A stretch of DNA of 52,668 nt from positions 1-52,668 of the forward strand of contig QBVD01000023.1 of assembly GCA_003058525.1 (NCBI GenBank). Direction: 5' to 3'. Both the position numbers and the translations under genes were made by a program. The stretch is from a gamma proteobacterium symbiont of Ctena orbiculata. GTDB taxonomy: Bacteria > Pseudomonadota > Gammaproteobacteria > Chromatiales > Chromatiaceae. The notes under the pieces are model-generated. The model ran no database searches. It had not been told where the DNA came from and was given only the letters and a program-made list of their open reading frames with translations. Positions 26,961 through 36,860 of the stretch are shown here, piece after piece. The stretch's first letter is position 1. Each line of letters starts with the position of its first letter.

Positions 26961-28079
26961 ATGCGTAATATGTTCAATCTAATTACTGACAGGTTGCTGC
27001 GAAGAACATGGACTGAAACACAGATACGCATGCTTGTCGGGGAGTATCGCGAGTTATATCACGCATATGCGACCGATGAATCCAACCGGGTCAACGCCGC
27101 ATCGGGCGGGGCCGGGTCCGCACTCTTGATTTCACTCCTGGAGCAGGATGAGATCGATGGCGCGTTGGTTTGCAACACGGTTATTGAGAAAGGAAAGATC
27201 AGAGCACATTTTTCAATTGCCACTTCTAAGCAAGAAATTCTTGATGCCCAAGGAAGTAAATATGTAGAAACCGCCTTTATGAAAGAGGCCCTGCCCCTGA
27301 TTCGTCAATTTCACGGACGTGTCGCCGTGGTCGGCCTGCCCTGCGATATTTCAAATCTTACCCGGTGGATTGCGAAAGATAACGACATTAACAATAAGGT
27401 CAAGCTGAAAATCGCTTTGGTATGCGGACATAATTCAAGGACCGAGTTAATTGATGAGATCTCTGAACAGCTGAAGAAAGAGGCTGCCAGCCCGTTGCGC
27501 TCTTATCACTTTCGCAAAGGTCACTGGCGGGGCGAATTGGAAGCCGAGTTTTCTAATGGAACCACCATCAGAAAGCCATTCTCCTATTTCAGTCTTTATC
27601 AAAATCTCTACTTTTATTCGGAAAAGAAATGCCTCGTTTGCCATGATCATTTCGGTTATCAAGCTGATATTTCCCTCGGAGACGTGTGGGCCTACCGGTT
27701 TAAACAGGATCCGATAAAGAAAACGGGGGTAATAATACGCACCCAGCAAGGCATTGATTTATGGAATAGCGCAATCCGCAGTGGAGCAATCACTGCAGAA
27801 GTCCTGGAGATATGCGATATTCTGGACGGGCAGGCCCGTACCGCCCCCTTCCATTATAATGTCAGCGCGAGGAATCGCGTGGCCCCATTATTCGGCTATA
27901 AAATCCCGGACAATGTCAATGCACGGGTTTCATGGCATGCTTGGCTCACCGCGCTGTTTACACTGTTTAACATGCGCTGGAGTGAATCATCGCAGTGGAA
28001 CAAGTTGATATTCAAATTACCTCGCCCGCTTCTAAAAGCCTACCTCTACTTTAGAAAAGGCATCGAAACCTTACCATGA
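26961..28079 (+). CDS. F420-dehydrogenase-beta-like redox protein of a glycan locus
   Basis: The 372-residue protein resembles the coenzyme F420 hydrogenase/dehydrogenase beta subunit family (FrhB-like): NAASGGAGSALL at 45-56, GLPCDI at 125-130, VCGHN at 154-158, and KCLVCHDHFGYQADISLGD at 223-241, which carries the Cys pair and the ADI-GD signature. Relatives bind FAD and iron-sulfur clusters. Gammaproteobacteria do not generally make F420, so the cofactor partner is unknown. It overlaps the pyruvyltransferase gene by ATGA, an association common in capsule loci, where a redox step on a sugar or on the pyruvyl group has been suspected but not, to my knowledge, shown. The ribosome site is weak, and ATG 26970 is an alternative start. 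Confidence 0.82.
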   Translation: MRNMFNLITDRLLRRTWTETQIRMLVGEYRELYHAYATDESNRVNAASGGAGSALLISLLEQDEIDGALVCNTVIEKGKIRAHFSIATSKQEILDAQGSKYVETAFMKEALPLIRQFHGRVAVVGLPCDISNLTRWIAKDNDINNKVKLKIALVCGHNSRTELIDEISEQLKKEAASPLRSYHFRKGHWRGELEAEFSNGTTIRKPFSYFSLYQNLYFYSEKKCLVCHDHFGYQADISLGDVWAYRFKQDPIKKTGVIIRTQQGIDLWNSAIRSGAITAEVLEICDILDGQARTAPFHYNVSARNRVAPLFGYKIPDNVNARVSWHAWLTALFTLFNMRWSESSQWNKLIFKLPRPLLKAYLYFRKGIETLP

Positions 28080-29350
28080 AAACCATCTCAATCATTGCAG
28101 CAACAGTGAGTGGTAACCGGGGTGCAGAGGCCATGTTAACCACCACCATCGGAAGAATACGTGATCGCTATCCAGAGGCGAACTTCAACATCTACTCCTA
28201 TTATCCAAAGCGGGACCGGAAACTCATCAACGATTCAAGGATCAAGGTTTACAGCGCAGATCCCTTGTACCTTGTTACCGTGCTTCTACCCTGCTCACTT
28301 CTATTGATGCTGCTTAACAGTCTTCATCTTAAAATTTTGGCCCGGCTGACACCCGAATCAGCCCGCTCCCTTGGCAGCTCCGATGTCCTTATCGATCTAG
28401 CCGGCGTCGCCTTCATCGATGGCAGAGAAAAGTTTTTACCCTACAACGTTCTCACCCTGGTACCGGCTCTCCTCCTTGACACGCCAGTGGTTAAGTTCTC
28501 TCAAGCTGCCGGGCCATTCAATAATCCGCTGAATCACTTCCTTGCCAGACATACCCTATCGAGGGTCGATCAAATATTTGCCCGCGGAGCCACTACTCAT
28601 CAACACTTGCAATCATTGTTACTGGATACCTGTTATGTCGAACCGGTTGCCGATGTAGCCTTTCTTCACCAGCCACAAGACATGATCAGCGACGAGAGTC
28701 GCCAGCAACTTGCCGCTCTCAGCAATAGACTTCAGCGAGAGGAGAGGGAACTGATCGGTATCTGCCCCAGTAGTGTATTGGCAGCAATGTCGCAGCGACA
28801 AGACAACAACTACCATCATCAAATCGCAACACTTTGCCGTCAACTCATAGCGCATGGGTACGCCATACTTCTCTATCCAAACGCCACCCGTAAAGATGAA
28901 ATGTCCAAGTTGCGTAATAACGACCTGCCCGTGATCAGAGACATCGTTAACCAGGTGGAGGGTGATAACCACAAATCAGCACCAATCTATTATGTTGATT
29001 TTGATCTCAATACACCAGGCATTAAACTGCTAATGAGTTATTGCAGGCTTGTGATGGTCTCCCGGTTTCACGCAATGATCGCCGCACTAGCCAGCGGCCA
29101 GCCCGTAATAGTATTGGGCTGGAGCCACAAATATCAAGAAGTGATGGATTTTTTTGGGCTTGGTGATCTTGTCTTTGATTTCAACCAGCTTAATTCCGAA
29201 CTCATGATGGAGACGATTCGACACACTCTGGATAACGAACCATCCATACGCCAAAAAATCAATCAACAACAGAAACACGCAAAGGCTTCTGCCTATAAAC
29301 AGTTCGCCTATTTGTTTAACCTTCTGGATCAAGGCAAATCGTGCAAGTAA
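28076..29350 (+). CDS. Polysaccharide pyruvyltransferase family protein
   Basis: The 424-residue protein has the CsaB-type opening TVSGNRGAEAMLTTTIGRIR (16-residue glycine-rich loop region) and the C-terminal VMVSRFHAMIAALASGQPVI with the conserved SRFHA-x2-A motif, and KYQEVMDFFGL near the end. The family adds a ketal-linked pyruvate from phosphoenolpyruvate to a sugar or rearranges related substrates, in the cytoplasm. It sits between the FrhB-like gene and an LPG-synthase-like membrane protein with overlaps of 4 and 10 bases, so all three are translationally coupled. Confidence 0.9.
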   Translation: MKTISIIAATVSGNRGAEAMLTTTIGRIRDRYPEANFNIYSYYPKRDRKLINDSRIKVYSADPLYLVTVLLPCSLLLMLLNSLHLKILARLTPESARSLGSSDVLIDLAGVAFIDGREKFLPYNVLTLVPALLLDTPVVKFSQAAGPFNNPLNHFLARHTLSRVDQIFARGATTHQHLQSLLLDTCYVEPVADVAFLHQPQDMISDESRQQLAALSNRLQREERELIGICPSSVLAAMSQRQDNNYHHQIATLCRQLIAHGYAILLYPNATRKDEMSKLRNNDLPVIRDIVNQVEGDNHKSAPIYYVDFDLNTPGIKLLMSYCRLVMVSRFHAMIAALASGQPVIVLGWSHKYQEVMDFFGLGDLVFDFNQLNSELMMETIRHTLDNEPSIRQKINQQQKHAKASAYKQFAYLFNLLDQGKSCK

Positions 29351-30252
29351 ACATAAAAACTGCATTAAAGACTCTATGGTGGGTGGTTGTCTTAAGCTTC
29401 ATTTTTTTCTTCCTGCTGGGAAATCTCCACCGCGTGTTAGACGTTGTGAAGCTTCTTCCGATTGAAATAATAGTCTATTCCCTGCTCTCACTTACCATCG
29501 GCAAACTGCTGTTGGTAGCTATCATGCACCAATCGTTGCTCCACTATAAAGTCAATTTTTTATTTTCCCAAAGCTTCAGTATCTACAATATTACGCAACT
29601 GGGCAAATACATACCCGGCTCGATATGGCAGTTTGTTGGTAAAATCGGGATGTATAAATCTGCCGGCCTCGATAACCAGACTGTACGTGACACCATCCTG
29701 CTAGAAACATTCTGGGTTGTTTTCAGCGCTTTCATCTTTGGTCTATTGCTTATCAGTTTCACACAATATCAACTCTTGATTACATTGACTCAAAAAATCC
29801 CATTAATCATCCTACTAGCAATACTAGGCACTACTTCATTACTTTTGCTGTTACCACAGTTGAGACACCATCGAAAGAGGTTGTATGATTACTGTAGGCG
29901 ATTGTTATTCACGCCCCTGTCCTTTATAACTTCATTGCTGATATGGCTGGTACTCGGGTTCGCTTTTTGGATTACTTTGACACCATTCTCAGCATCTGAG
30001 ATTGGTCTTGTTTTTATTATTGGGCTCTATGCTTTCAGTTATGCGGTAGGATTTGCCGTACCTTTCGCTCCCGCCGGAATCGGCATCCGCGAATCGGTTC
30101 TGGTGCTTGGCCTGGCGCCTTTTCTAGATATAAATACTGCAATTATCTTAGCCGCACTTAACAGGGTTTTTTATATCTTTATCGAAATTATATTAGCTGC
30201 CCTGTCAGTAACAATCTCCCCACACTCATCTGCGGACGTCTCAAACTCATGA
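29341..30252 (+). CDS. LPG-synthase-type integral membrane protein (flippase-like)
   Basis: The 303-residue protein has about eight membrane segments and the signatures of the lysylphosphatidylglycerol synthase transmembrane superfamily: YNITQLGKYIPGSIWQFVGK in the first half and VPFAPAGIGIRESVLVLGL in the second. There is no C-terminal aminoacyl-transfer domain, so it corresponds to the flippase-like half only. Such proteins occur in glycan loci and are presumed to move a lipid-linked molecule. The GTG start at 29341 overlaps the pyruvyltransferase stop by 10 bases. Its DNA is relatively A+T-rich (21 G+C of 60 at 29521-29580 by hand count). Confidence 0.85.
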   Translation: MQVNIKTALKTLWWVVVLSFIFFFLLGNLHRVLDVVKLLPIEIIVYSLLSLTIGKLLLVAIMHQSLLHYKVNFLFSQSFSIYNITQLGKYIPGSIWQFVGKIGMYKSAGLDNQTVRDTILLETFWVVFSAFIFGLLLISFTQYQLLITLTQKIPLIILLAILGTTSLLLLLPQLRHHRKRLYDYCRRLLFTPLSFITSLLIWLVLGFAFWITLTPFSASEIGLVFIIGLYAFSYAVGFAVPFAPAGIGIRESVLVLGLAPFLDINTAIILAALNRVFYIFIEIILAALSVTISPHSSADVSNS

Positions 30253-30284
30253 CCATAGAGCCTTGTGGTTATATGGTCAGTTTT
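30250..30284 (+). terminator. Terminator-like hairpin between convergent genes
   Basis: TGACCATA (30250-30257) and TATGGTCA (30272-30279) form a perfect 8-bp stem with a 14-base loop, followed by GTTTT. It begins at the stop codon of the LPG-synthase-like gene and lies just past the stop of the minus-strand membrane protein, so it may serve both. The short T run makes it a moderate call. Confidence 0.5.
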
Positions 30285-32280
30285 AAACGCCCGTTCTTGT
30301 CGCTTTTCGCAACACGGCCGGCAGCTCAAAAAGAATAAGAAAATTCAACCCGATATACAGAAGCAGTAACGGCATAATCGGTATAAAATGGCGGAACTGG
30401 CCGATAACCGGACTTTGGGTAAAATCATCGAACAGGGCAAGCACCCCCAACCGCGTTGCGATGCCTATGATCGCAATCAAGGCACCCCACAGCAAAAGGC
30501 TTCTATATTCCCTAAAAAGAAAAGCATAACAGGCAATCGCAAATACCATGGTGGCAAGCAACGCGAGATAGACAAGTGCATGATTGTACAATTTACCGAT
30601 TTTCTTAAAGACATTGATTTTAAACTGGTCAACCCAAAATAACTGCTGGTTATTTTCTTTTTGCTTAACCGAGTCGATATGCAGATGCATTCCTGCTTCC
30701 TTCAAATCAGCTCCGGGACGAATCAATGCCTGGTCGAATTTAGTATGCTCACCACCAGACATAACCAATAGTTCGCACTGACCCCCCTTACACGGCCCTT
30801 CCACGTTAAACCGCGACAAGGCAGAATCTGCGTTGTCTATAAAGTGGCGCTGCACATCCCTGCTCGACTTCAAGCTAAAGAGATTGGTATAGGCAGCAAA
30901 TGGCTTTGGCACAATCGCGATATATTTTTCCTGGCTATCTGAAATCAACCACCCGGAAACCGAGTATTGATCCCGCTGGGTTTTCGCTTTGATGGCTGTA
31001 TTCGACAGCCTCTTAAACACCTCGAGTCTCTCATCCGGACCATGTGAAGCGCCATAGCTAGGTAGGCGTCCGTGTAAACCTGATACCATATAATTCACGA
31101 AGGCTGGCAATTTTGCCAGATAGTCGTCTATCCTCTCTAATCTGATCGGATAGCGGAGAGGCCAGACAGTACGCGAACAGTCCAATTGTCCGCTGCTGCA
31201 TCCCCTTTGCAACTCTTCACTGATTTCGCTGTACACAGATCTCATCTTATCCGGGCTTTGGTAATAACCCTCAGCAGCGAGAGCATCTCGCAATGCCCAG
31301 AAAATGTAACCGCCACCGATCTCGTTGCATGCCTCAGCATGCCGTTTGCACATCAGTCCACCCCATTGCTTACCCAGGCCCCCCTGCAAATGGGGTTGAA
31401 ACCTGGCCAACGCTGGGCTCACATCGAACATTTGATTTAGTGACTTGTGAGTCACGTCGACAAAGGGCTTTTCCTCATCAGTACGCACACTCTTCATCAA
31501 CTTGAATGTGGTTTTAAACTCCTTAACTGCGCTGTCTTTGATTCCGAAATGTCCATATTTCATGTAATTCATACTCAATACCGCTGAAATTGGCATTGCC
31601 AGACCCAACAGCAGCAATGGCAACACCTTAGCCGTCAACAGCAGTACTCTCTGTCTATCCGGCTGGTAGAACAGGAGAGTAAATGCAACCGCTAACAAGG
31701 GGTAAAGCCAAATCGTCTCTTCCCGGGAAAGATAGAGTGACGCCAAGCCCAAACCCAGCAGAAACGCATGTGACGATCTAACCCTCCCCGATACGGTTCG
31801 CATCGAAATCATGTAGTAAATACCGGCAATGACTAAAAACACTATTGCCGCATAGAACCACCCCCGCTCCACACTACCGTGATGATAGGGATTGAAAAGC
31901 AAGAGTATAAATGGCACTAGGGCCAGAAAAGGGTTGACTTTTGCCTTTATCAAAGCCAGGTAGAGAATCACGCAGGCCACAATGTAGATTGCGTGCTCCA
32001 TGGTCTTGAACTGTAAACCCAGTAAATAGTTTGCGGCAATATACAGAGGATAGAGCGGCGCCTTCACCAATGTCAGCTTGTCGTAGTCGCCCAGCCACTG
32101 ACCGGACACCACACTCTCCGCCAAGCGTATGAACAATGCATCGTCATAGATACCGTGAGCATGCGCAGTTATTGGCAGACCAGCGGTCAACCAATAGCGA
32201 ATCAGTGCCGAGGAGACAACAAAGATAAGCAATGCAAGGCCAAACCGGCCAAGCGTCCGTAGATAGGAGCGATTATCCAT
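30283..32280 (-). CDS. Polytopic membrane protein with large periplasmic domain, unknown
   Basis: From the ATG at 32280 the protein has 665 residues: an N-terminal membrane segment, about seven more up to residue 260, a hydrophilic domain of about 270 residues, and four closing membrane segments. The first loop contains YDDALFIRLAESVVSGQWLG, resembling the acidic first loop of GT-C/PMT-like glycosyltransferases. I cannot name the family. The start is fixed by TAATG overlap with the YfhO-like gene, so the two are coupled. Cys residues in the soluble domain (near 340-375) could form disulfides. A role in glycan assembly with its partner is inferred from position only. Confidence 0.72.
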   Translation of the reverse strand: MDNRSYLRTLGRFGLALLIFVVSSALIRYWLTAGLPITAHAHGIYDDALFIRLAESVVSGQWLGDYDKLTLVKAPLYPLYIAANYLLGLQFKTMEHAIYIVACVILYLALIKAKVNPFLALVPFILLLFNPYHHGSVERGWFYAAIVFLVIAGIYYMISMRTVSGRVRSSHAFLLGLGLASLYLSREETIWLYPLLAVAFTLLFYQPDRQRVLLLTAKVLPLLLLGLAMPISAVLSMNYMKYGHFGIKDSAVKEFKTTFKLMKSVRTDEEKPFVDVTHKSLNQMFDVSPALARFQPHLQGGLGKQWGGLMCKRHAEACNEIGGGYIFWALRDALAAEGYYQSPDKMRSVYSEISEELQRGCSSGQLDCSRTVWPLRYPIRLERIDDYLAKLPAFVNYMVSGLHGRLPSYGASHGPDERLEVFKRLSNTAIKAKTQRDQYSVSGWLISDSQEKYIAIVPKPFAAYTNLFSLKSSRDVQRHFIDNADSALSRFNVEGPCKGGQCELLVMSGGEHTKFDQALIRPGADLKEAGMHLHIDSVKQKENNQQLFWVDQFKINVFKKIGKLYNHALVYLALLATMVFAIACYAFLFREYRSLLLWGALIAIIGIATRLGVLALFDDFTQSPVIGQFRHFIPIMPLLLLYIGLNFLILFELPAVLRKATRTGV

Positions 32281-34826
32281 TAGTTCGTTTTGTAATGGTC
32301 CGTTAACCATCGGTTAATCGATTGTGCTTTGAATGACAAAAGCAAGCCAAGCAGTACTCCGAGAATAGAAACCGCAGCAGGAACTGCGTAGTGGGTCGGC
32401 GAATAGATGAAATCAACTCTGCTGTTGCCGCGTACCGGCACTGCAGGCATCACCCCTTTGAAGAGCGCCGGTTCCACCTTTTTCCCATTAACCAAGCATA
32501 ACCAGCCGGGATACATCCTAACCGGGATGACTACCCATCCGGATCTGTCCCCAATGTACTCAAACTGCATCGAGGTGTCGTTATAAGCATTCAGCCTCAG
32601 CTGATCGTAACGGGCATCGGACACACCACTAAGGGATGATATAAAATAGGCACTACCGTTGACTAGCCTGTTTTCCACCAGAACCACCCCAGGTTCCAGC
32701 TCATGCACAATATATGAATCATTATCACCGCTCAATACTATCCGATAAACAAAGGCATTTGTGCGTCTGTATCCACGCAATCCCAGTACCCTTTCACTTA
32801 ACCTGTCTCCCACTTGTAGCTGCAACAACGGAGATTTCGAAGGATAAACCACAGCACTGAGAGAAGCAGATGCACTCTCCCCTTCTACAATGATTTCCAG
32901 TTCATAGCTTCCCTTGTCCAGTAAAATCTGGCTGGGGAATCTACACCTAAAATATGCCTCTTCCGAATCACGCTGCAAAGAGCATGGCGCAGATTCGGTT
33001 AGTGATTCCGAACCCAACCACAGCTTTAGTCTAACGCCAAGCCTGTTATCAATATTGACACTCTCCAAGGCCAACTCTACTTCATCAAACGAGACATGTT
33101 GATGCAATTCGACGAGCTGAACAATCCTCTCCCCTGTGAAAATCAATCCACCACTCTCCCCTTGACTTAGATCAATCGTATCAAAAACAAGTTTTCGCTC
33201 AACTTTTCCCCCATGTATCGTTTCATCAGAACAGAGTACATACCTGACACCCAGATAGGCCAGAAACAGCGGATTTGCAAAATTAACCTGGCTGCACAAA
33301 AAGGCCGATGCCGTAGGCGTTAAAAAAGGCCTGGTGATGGCCCCTTCAAGGAGCCGCTTCTCTGCCGGCGTATGAAAACCATGGGCATACCACTCTGAAA
33401 GACCGTAGGCCGATACTACCCCTGAGACGATATATCCGCGGTCAGCTATCACGTTTTGAAGCGGTGCTATCCTGCCCCTGACATAGTCGATCGTGGCTGT
33501 GGCCGGATAGACCGTATCTGCTTTTACATGACCCACCAGTGATTGAAACACCCGGCGCTGGTCAACCACCTGAACAGCTAGCAGAAGTAATAAAACCATG
33601 GTGGCCCATCCCGGTGCTTTTTTGCCGAAACGCTGGTAAGCGGCAGAGAGAACCAAGACACAGAGTAACGACAAGCCAAGTCCAATGATAAGAATCAGCC
33701 TGTTAATCATACTGGTCCCGATCAGAGGGATCTGCCTGATGTAGTCCATGGGAATCCAGGCGAAGGCCAATGGCGCAATCAGCAAAACCAGCGACACTCC
33801 CCATACATATCTCCATTCCAAACGACGCCTCAGGGTGAGCCATAGAGCCGGAAGAAAGAGTATCAGCGGGATCAAACCCACATATCCTGTCCTGCCCAGG
33901 GTTAGCGGCCCCTCCCTGAACGGCTGAACATAGAGCAGCAGATCCTGGGCCTTGCGAAAGGCGCTACCCCCCCTGCGATAGCTTAGATCGAGACGCCCCA
34001 GAGACTCGTCCAGGCAATACAGAAACAGCGTGGCCATCATTAATGACAGGAGTATTCCCGCCACACCCAACGCACCTCGGCTTATAACCACTCGATACGA
34101 ATTCCGCGAAAACAGTGACCAACTGAGAAACAGCAGCAGCAAGGCGATGTAGCCATACACGGCTACCGTTGGGAATCCACCTAGAATCATCAATGTCGAG
34201 GCGATGGCCAACCAGGAAACATGTTTGGCATCGCCCGTCTGTGCAATGCGCACGGCAAAGAAGAGCACCCACGGAATCCAGATACTGGTATTCACATGAT
34301 GCCAAAGAAACCATGAGGTGTTGAAGCCGGAATAGCTGAAGGCAACCGCACCAAGCAAAGCTGCCAGACGATTTCCTGTCAAACTTGCAAACAGCAAATA
34401 GCTCCCGATAGAGACGATGAGGAGATTCACCAATGCAGAGGCGTACAATCCGACAGATTCGTTACCGAATAAGGTATATGCGGCAAAGGCCGGGGTCAAA
34501 ATCGAACGGGTAACCAATAGTAACAGAGGGTTTCCACCAAGCACGTGGGGATTCCATAGAGGCAGTTCTCCCTGGCGCAGCTTTTCCCGGGCGTAACGCC
34601 AGGATGGCAGTTTGGCATCGAGCACATCAGAGTGCTTGCGGTGCTTAACCGGGCTTTCGATCCCAGTATTCTTCCAACCTGGAAATTGGACAAGAAAATC
34701 GAAGGGCGCAATGGTTTCACCGACCAGGGGATTCGCACCCAGCATGACGACCGCAATCAAAACCAGCGCCAATAAGGGTGCAGAACGTTGAGCAAGCAGA
34801 GAAAGTGGCCAGGACGGTCCGTTCAT
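32280..34826 (-). CDS. YfhO-like polytopic membrane protein
   Basis: From the ATG at 34826 the protein has 848 residues: about 12 membrane segments in the first 470, a mainly beta periplasmic domain, and a last membrane segment near the C-terminus. The early FDFLVQFPGWKN, the LRQGELPLWNPHVLGGNPLL motif and the SYSGFNTSWFLWHHVNTSIW segment match the bacterial membrane protein YfhO family, GT-C-type proteins implicated in glycosylation of teichoic acids or glycolipids. An AAAGGA lies 12 bases before the ATG. The longer frame starts with TTG at 34889 and has no better site. It is coupled to the downstream 665-residue protein. Confidence 0.85.
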   Translation of the reverse strand: MNGPSWPLSLLAQRSAPLLALVLIAVVMLGANPLVGETIAPFDFLVQFPGWKNTGIESPVKHRKHSDVLDAKLPSWRYAREKLRQGELPLWNPHVLGGNPLLLLVTRSILTPAFAAYTLFGNESVGLYASALVNLLIVSIGSYLLFASLTGNRLAALLGAVAFSYSGFNTSWFLWHHVNTSIWIPWVLFFAVRIAQTGDAKHVSWLAIASTLMILGGFPTVAVYGYIALLLLFLSWSLFSRNSYRVVISRGALGVAGILLSLMMATLFLYCLDESLGRLDLSYRRGGSAFRKAQDLLLYVQPFREGPLTLGRTGYVGLIPLILFLPALWLTLRRRLEWRYVWGVSLVLLIAPLAFAWIPMDYIRQIPLIGTSMINRLILIIGLGLSLLCVLVLSAAYQRFGKKAPGWATMVLLLLLAVQVVDQRRVFQSLVGHVKADTVYPATATIDYVRGRIAPLQNVIADRGYIVSGVVSAYGLSEWYAHGFHTPAEKRLLEGAITRPFLTPTASAFLCSQVNFANPLFLAYLGVRYVLCSDETIHGGKVERKLVFDTIDLSQGESGGLIFTGERIVQLVELHQHVSFDEVELALESVNIDNRLGVRLKLWLGSESLTESAPCSLQRDSEEAYFRCRFPSQILLDKGSYELEIIVEGESASASLSAVVYPSKSPLLQLQVGDRLSERVLGLRGYRRTNAFVYRIVLSGDNDSYIVHELEPGVVLVENRLVNGSAYFISSLSGVSDARYDQLRLNAYNDTSMQFEYIGDRSGWVVIPVRMYPGWLCLVNGKKVEPALFKGVMPAVPVRGNSRVDFIYSPTHYAVPAAVSILGVLLGLLLSFKAQSINRWLTDHYKTN

Positions 34827-35201
34827 CGACTGGCCAATTCCTTTACCTGCATTGGCTCTAGTACCGCTCCATAAAAAGCCATCAAGCAACGCTCTTTTGC
34901 CATGAAGCCGGATTCGATAAACAAACAGCAGTCACCTATAAGAGTTTTGATCCTTGGCATCCTGCTCATTGTTACTCTGCATCCACTACATCGGCATATA
35001 AGTATGGGGACAGCGGGAAACACTGCCGTAATGGCCCCGACGACAGCAGTTATTGTAACGGTTGGTTTCACCATTATCATCTATGCACCAGCCACCACAA
35101 TTGGGATGGACGCAGCCAAACCTTCCATGAATGCCCTAGTGACATCAATTGATGTATGCTAAGCATGCAGAGTCTGGGATACAAGTAACGGGAGAGAACC
35201 G
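34827..35201. other. Intergenic region before lptM, with unproven small frames
   Basis: The gap between yfhO-like (minus) and lptM (plus) should hold both promoters. It has two overlapping open frames on opposite strands: plus 34902-35162 (86 codons, two hydrophobic stretches) and minus 34823-35080 (85 codons). Both look like small membrane proteins because the region is rich in A/T/C-biased hydrophobic codons. Neither has a clear ribosome site or a family I recognise. I do not call either as a gene. Confidence 0.4.
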
Positions 35202-35336
35202 GTGCCAATTCAACTGCAATTAAAATTTCTATTGTTGGCGCTACTCCTGATCATCACTGCATGCGGCCAGAAGGGACCGCTCTTCATGCCGGATAAGGAA
35301 CAGCCCGATAAAACGGCAGAAGCGCAAGGTTCATGA
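35202..35336 (+). CDS. lptM: LptM (YifL)-like small lipoprotein
   Basis: A 44-residue lipoprotein is encoded from GTG 35202, with GGAGAG five bases upstream. It has a hydrophobic signal segment, the lipobox ITAC (Cys21) and immediately after it the LptM hallmark [12 protein letters not shown], then a short charged tail. LptM is an outer-membrane lipoprotein that helps LptD mature in LPS export. Its stop overlaps the dapF start as ATGA at 35333, so it is coupled to dapF. In many gammaproteobacteria lptM is followed by lysA and then dapF; lysA is absent here. The gene is too short for ordinary ORF cut-offs. Confidence 0.88.
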   Translation: MPIQLQLKFLLLALLLIITACGQKGPLFMPDKEQPDKTAEAQGS

Positions 35337-36163
35337 AACTCCATTTCACTAAAATGCACGGTCTCGGCAATGACTTTGTGGTGATCGATGCGATCAGTCA
35401 ACGTATCGATTTATCGCCACCGACACTGCAAAAACTGGCAGACAGGCACTTCGGTATCGGTTGCGACCAAATATTGCTGATCGAACCCCCCGAATCGGCC
35501 GATACCGATTTCTATTATCGAATCTACAATGCCGACGGTTCAGAAGTCGAGGCTTGCGGCAATGGCGCACGCTGCTTTGCCCGATTTGTCAAAGAGAAGG
35601 GGCTGAGCACAAAATCTTCAATACCGGTCGAAACTCTGGCAGGCAAGATTTCCCTGCGACACTTGGCTGACGGCCATGTGGAGGTCGACATGGGCGCTCC
35701 CATCTTCGAGCCTGCATTGATACCCTTTACAGCACCACAACAAGCAAACACCTATCTCCTGGATGTCGACGATCGACAGGTATCATTGTCTGCGGTATCG
35801 ATGGGAAATCCGCATGCGGTGCTAGTCGTACCCTGTGTCGATCAGGCGGAGGTGGCAAAACTGGGGCCATTGATCGAGAATCACCCCCGATTCCCCCAAC
35901 GCACCAATGTCGGCTTCATGCAGATCGTCCGCACCACAGAGATCCGGCTGCGTGTGTTTGAGCGCGGCACCGGAGAAACGCTGGCCTGTGGCTCAGGCGC
36001 CTGCGCAGCCGTAGCAGCCGGCCGCCGGCTTGGTCTGCTTGATGAAGAGGTCTTGGTACACCTACCTGGAGGCGATCTTGTGGTAAAGTGGCACTCAGAA
36101 GGCCAACCCGTACTTATTGAAGGTCCGGCAGAGATCGTGTACGAAGGAACCATCGACCTATGA
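35333..36163 (+). CDS. dapF: Diaminopimelate epimerase
   Basis: The 276-residue enzyme interconverts LL- and meso-diaminopimelate for lysine and peptidoglycan synthesis. Both catalytic Cys are present in their motifs: ACGNGARC (C75) and ACGSGAC (C219). The N-terminal [15 protein letters not shown] is diagnostic. Length equals the usual 274-276. It overlaps lptM upstream and the DUF484 gene downstream, both by ATGA, giving a tightly coupled operon with xerC. Confidence 0.97.
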   Translation: MKLHFTKMHGLGNDFVVIDAISQRIDLSPPTLQKLADRHFGIGCDQILLIEPPESADTDFYYRIYNADGSEVEACGNGARCFARFVKEKGLSTKSSIPVETLAGKISLRHLADGHVEVDMGAPIFEPALIPFTAPQQANTYLLDVDDRQVSLSAVSMGNPHAVLVVPCVDQAEVAKLGPLIENHPRFPQRTNVGFMQIVRTTEIRLRVFERGTGETLACGSGACAAVAAGRRLGLLDEEVLVHLPGGDLVVKWHSEGQPVLIEGPAEIVYEGTIDL

Positions 36164-36855
36164 AACAAAAAGCCCCGAAAGAATCTACACATGTGGATGA
36201 ACTGGAAGAACAGGTGGTCGAATACCTGAATCACCACCCCGATTTCTTCGCCAACCACCCGGAACTGCTCGGCAAGATCGAGATACCTCACGAGAGCGGT
36301 GTGGCTGTCTCTCTGATCGAACGCCAGGTCGAGGCGCTACGCAGCCAACTTCAAGAGTCTCAACAAAAGCTCTCGAAACTGCTGGAGGTTGCGCGAACCA
36401 ATGACCAGCTACAGGATCGCATGCACCGGCTGACCCTGGAACTGATTGATGCGGCCACCTTCGAAGAGGTCTTGAATGCACTGGAAGATGAGTTGCATGA
36501 CGATTTCAAGGCCGATGCCGTGGAGTTGAGACTTTTCTCCGCCAGCCATATCGATGAGCATTTGGACGAGACCCTGAGTGGCCAAACCGACACATTTGAA
36601 CAGTTCTTCAGTCAAAACCAACCGATCTGCGGAAAACTCGACCAGGATCAGCTCGACTATATATTCGGTACCGAAGGCGATCGAATCGCCTCTACTGCAT
36701 TGATCCCGCTGAAGAGCGAGGGCGTGCTCGGCCTGCTCGCCATCGGTAGCTGTGATGCCGATAGGTTCGCCCCTCATCATGGCACCGAATTTCTCACCCG
36801 CCTTGGGGAGATAATCAGCCGCACCCTGCAAGCCGTCTCCCTCCCTGGTATATAG
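36160..36855 (+). CDS. DUF484 family protein
   Basis: The 231-residue cytoplasmic protein has the DUF484 start ([19 protein letters not shown]), a short coiled-coil (about 48-75) and a GAF-like domain to the end ([20 protein letters not shown], then [13 protein letters not shown]). The family has no firm function but is conserved between dapF and xerC, as here. Overlap with dapF by ATGA and a five-base gap to xerC show a single operon. Confidence 0.93.
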   Translation: MKQKAPKESTHVDELEEQVVEYLNHHPDFFANHPELLGKIEIPHESGVAVSLIERQVEALRSQLQESQQKLSKLLEVARTNDQLQDRMHRLTLELIDAATFEEVLNALEDELHDDFKADAVELRLFSASHIDEHLDETLSGQTDTFEQFFSQNQPICGKLDQDQLDYIFGTEGDRIASTALIPLKSEGVLGLLAIGSCDADRFAPHHGTEFLTRLGEIISRTLQAVSLPGI

Positions 36856-36860
36856 TCTCC

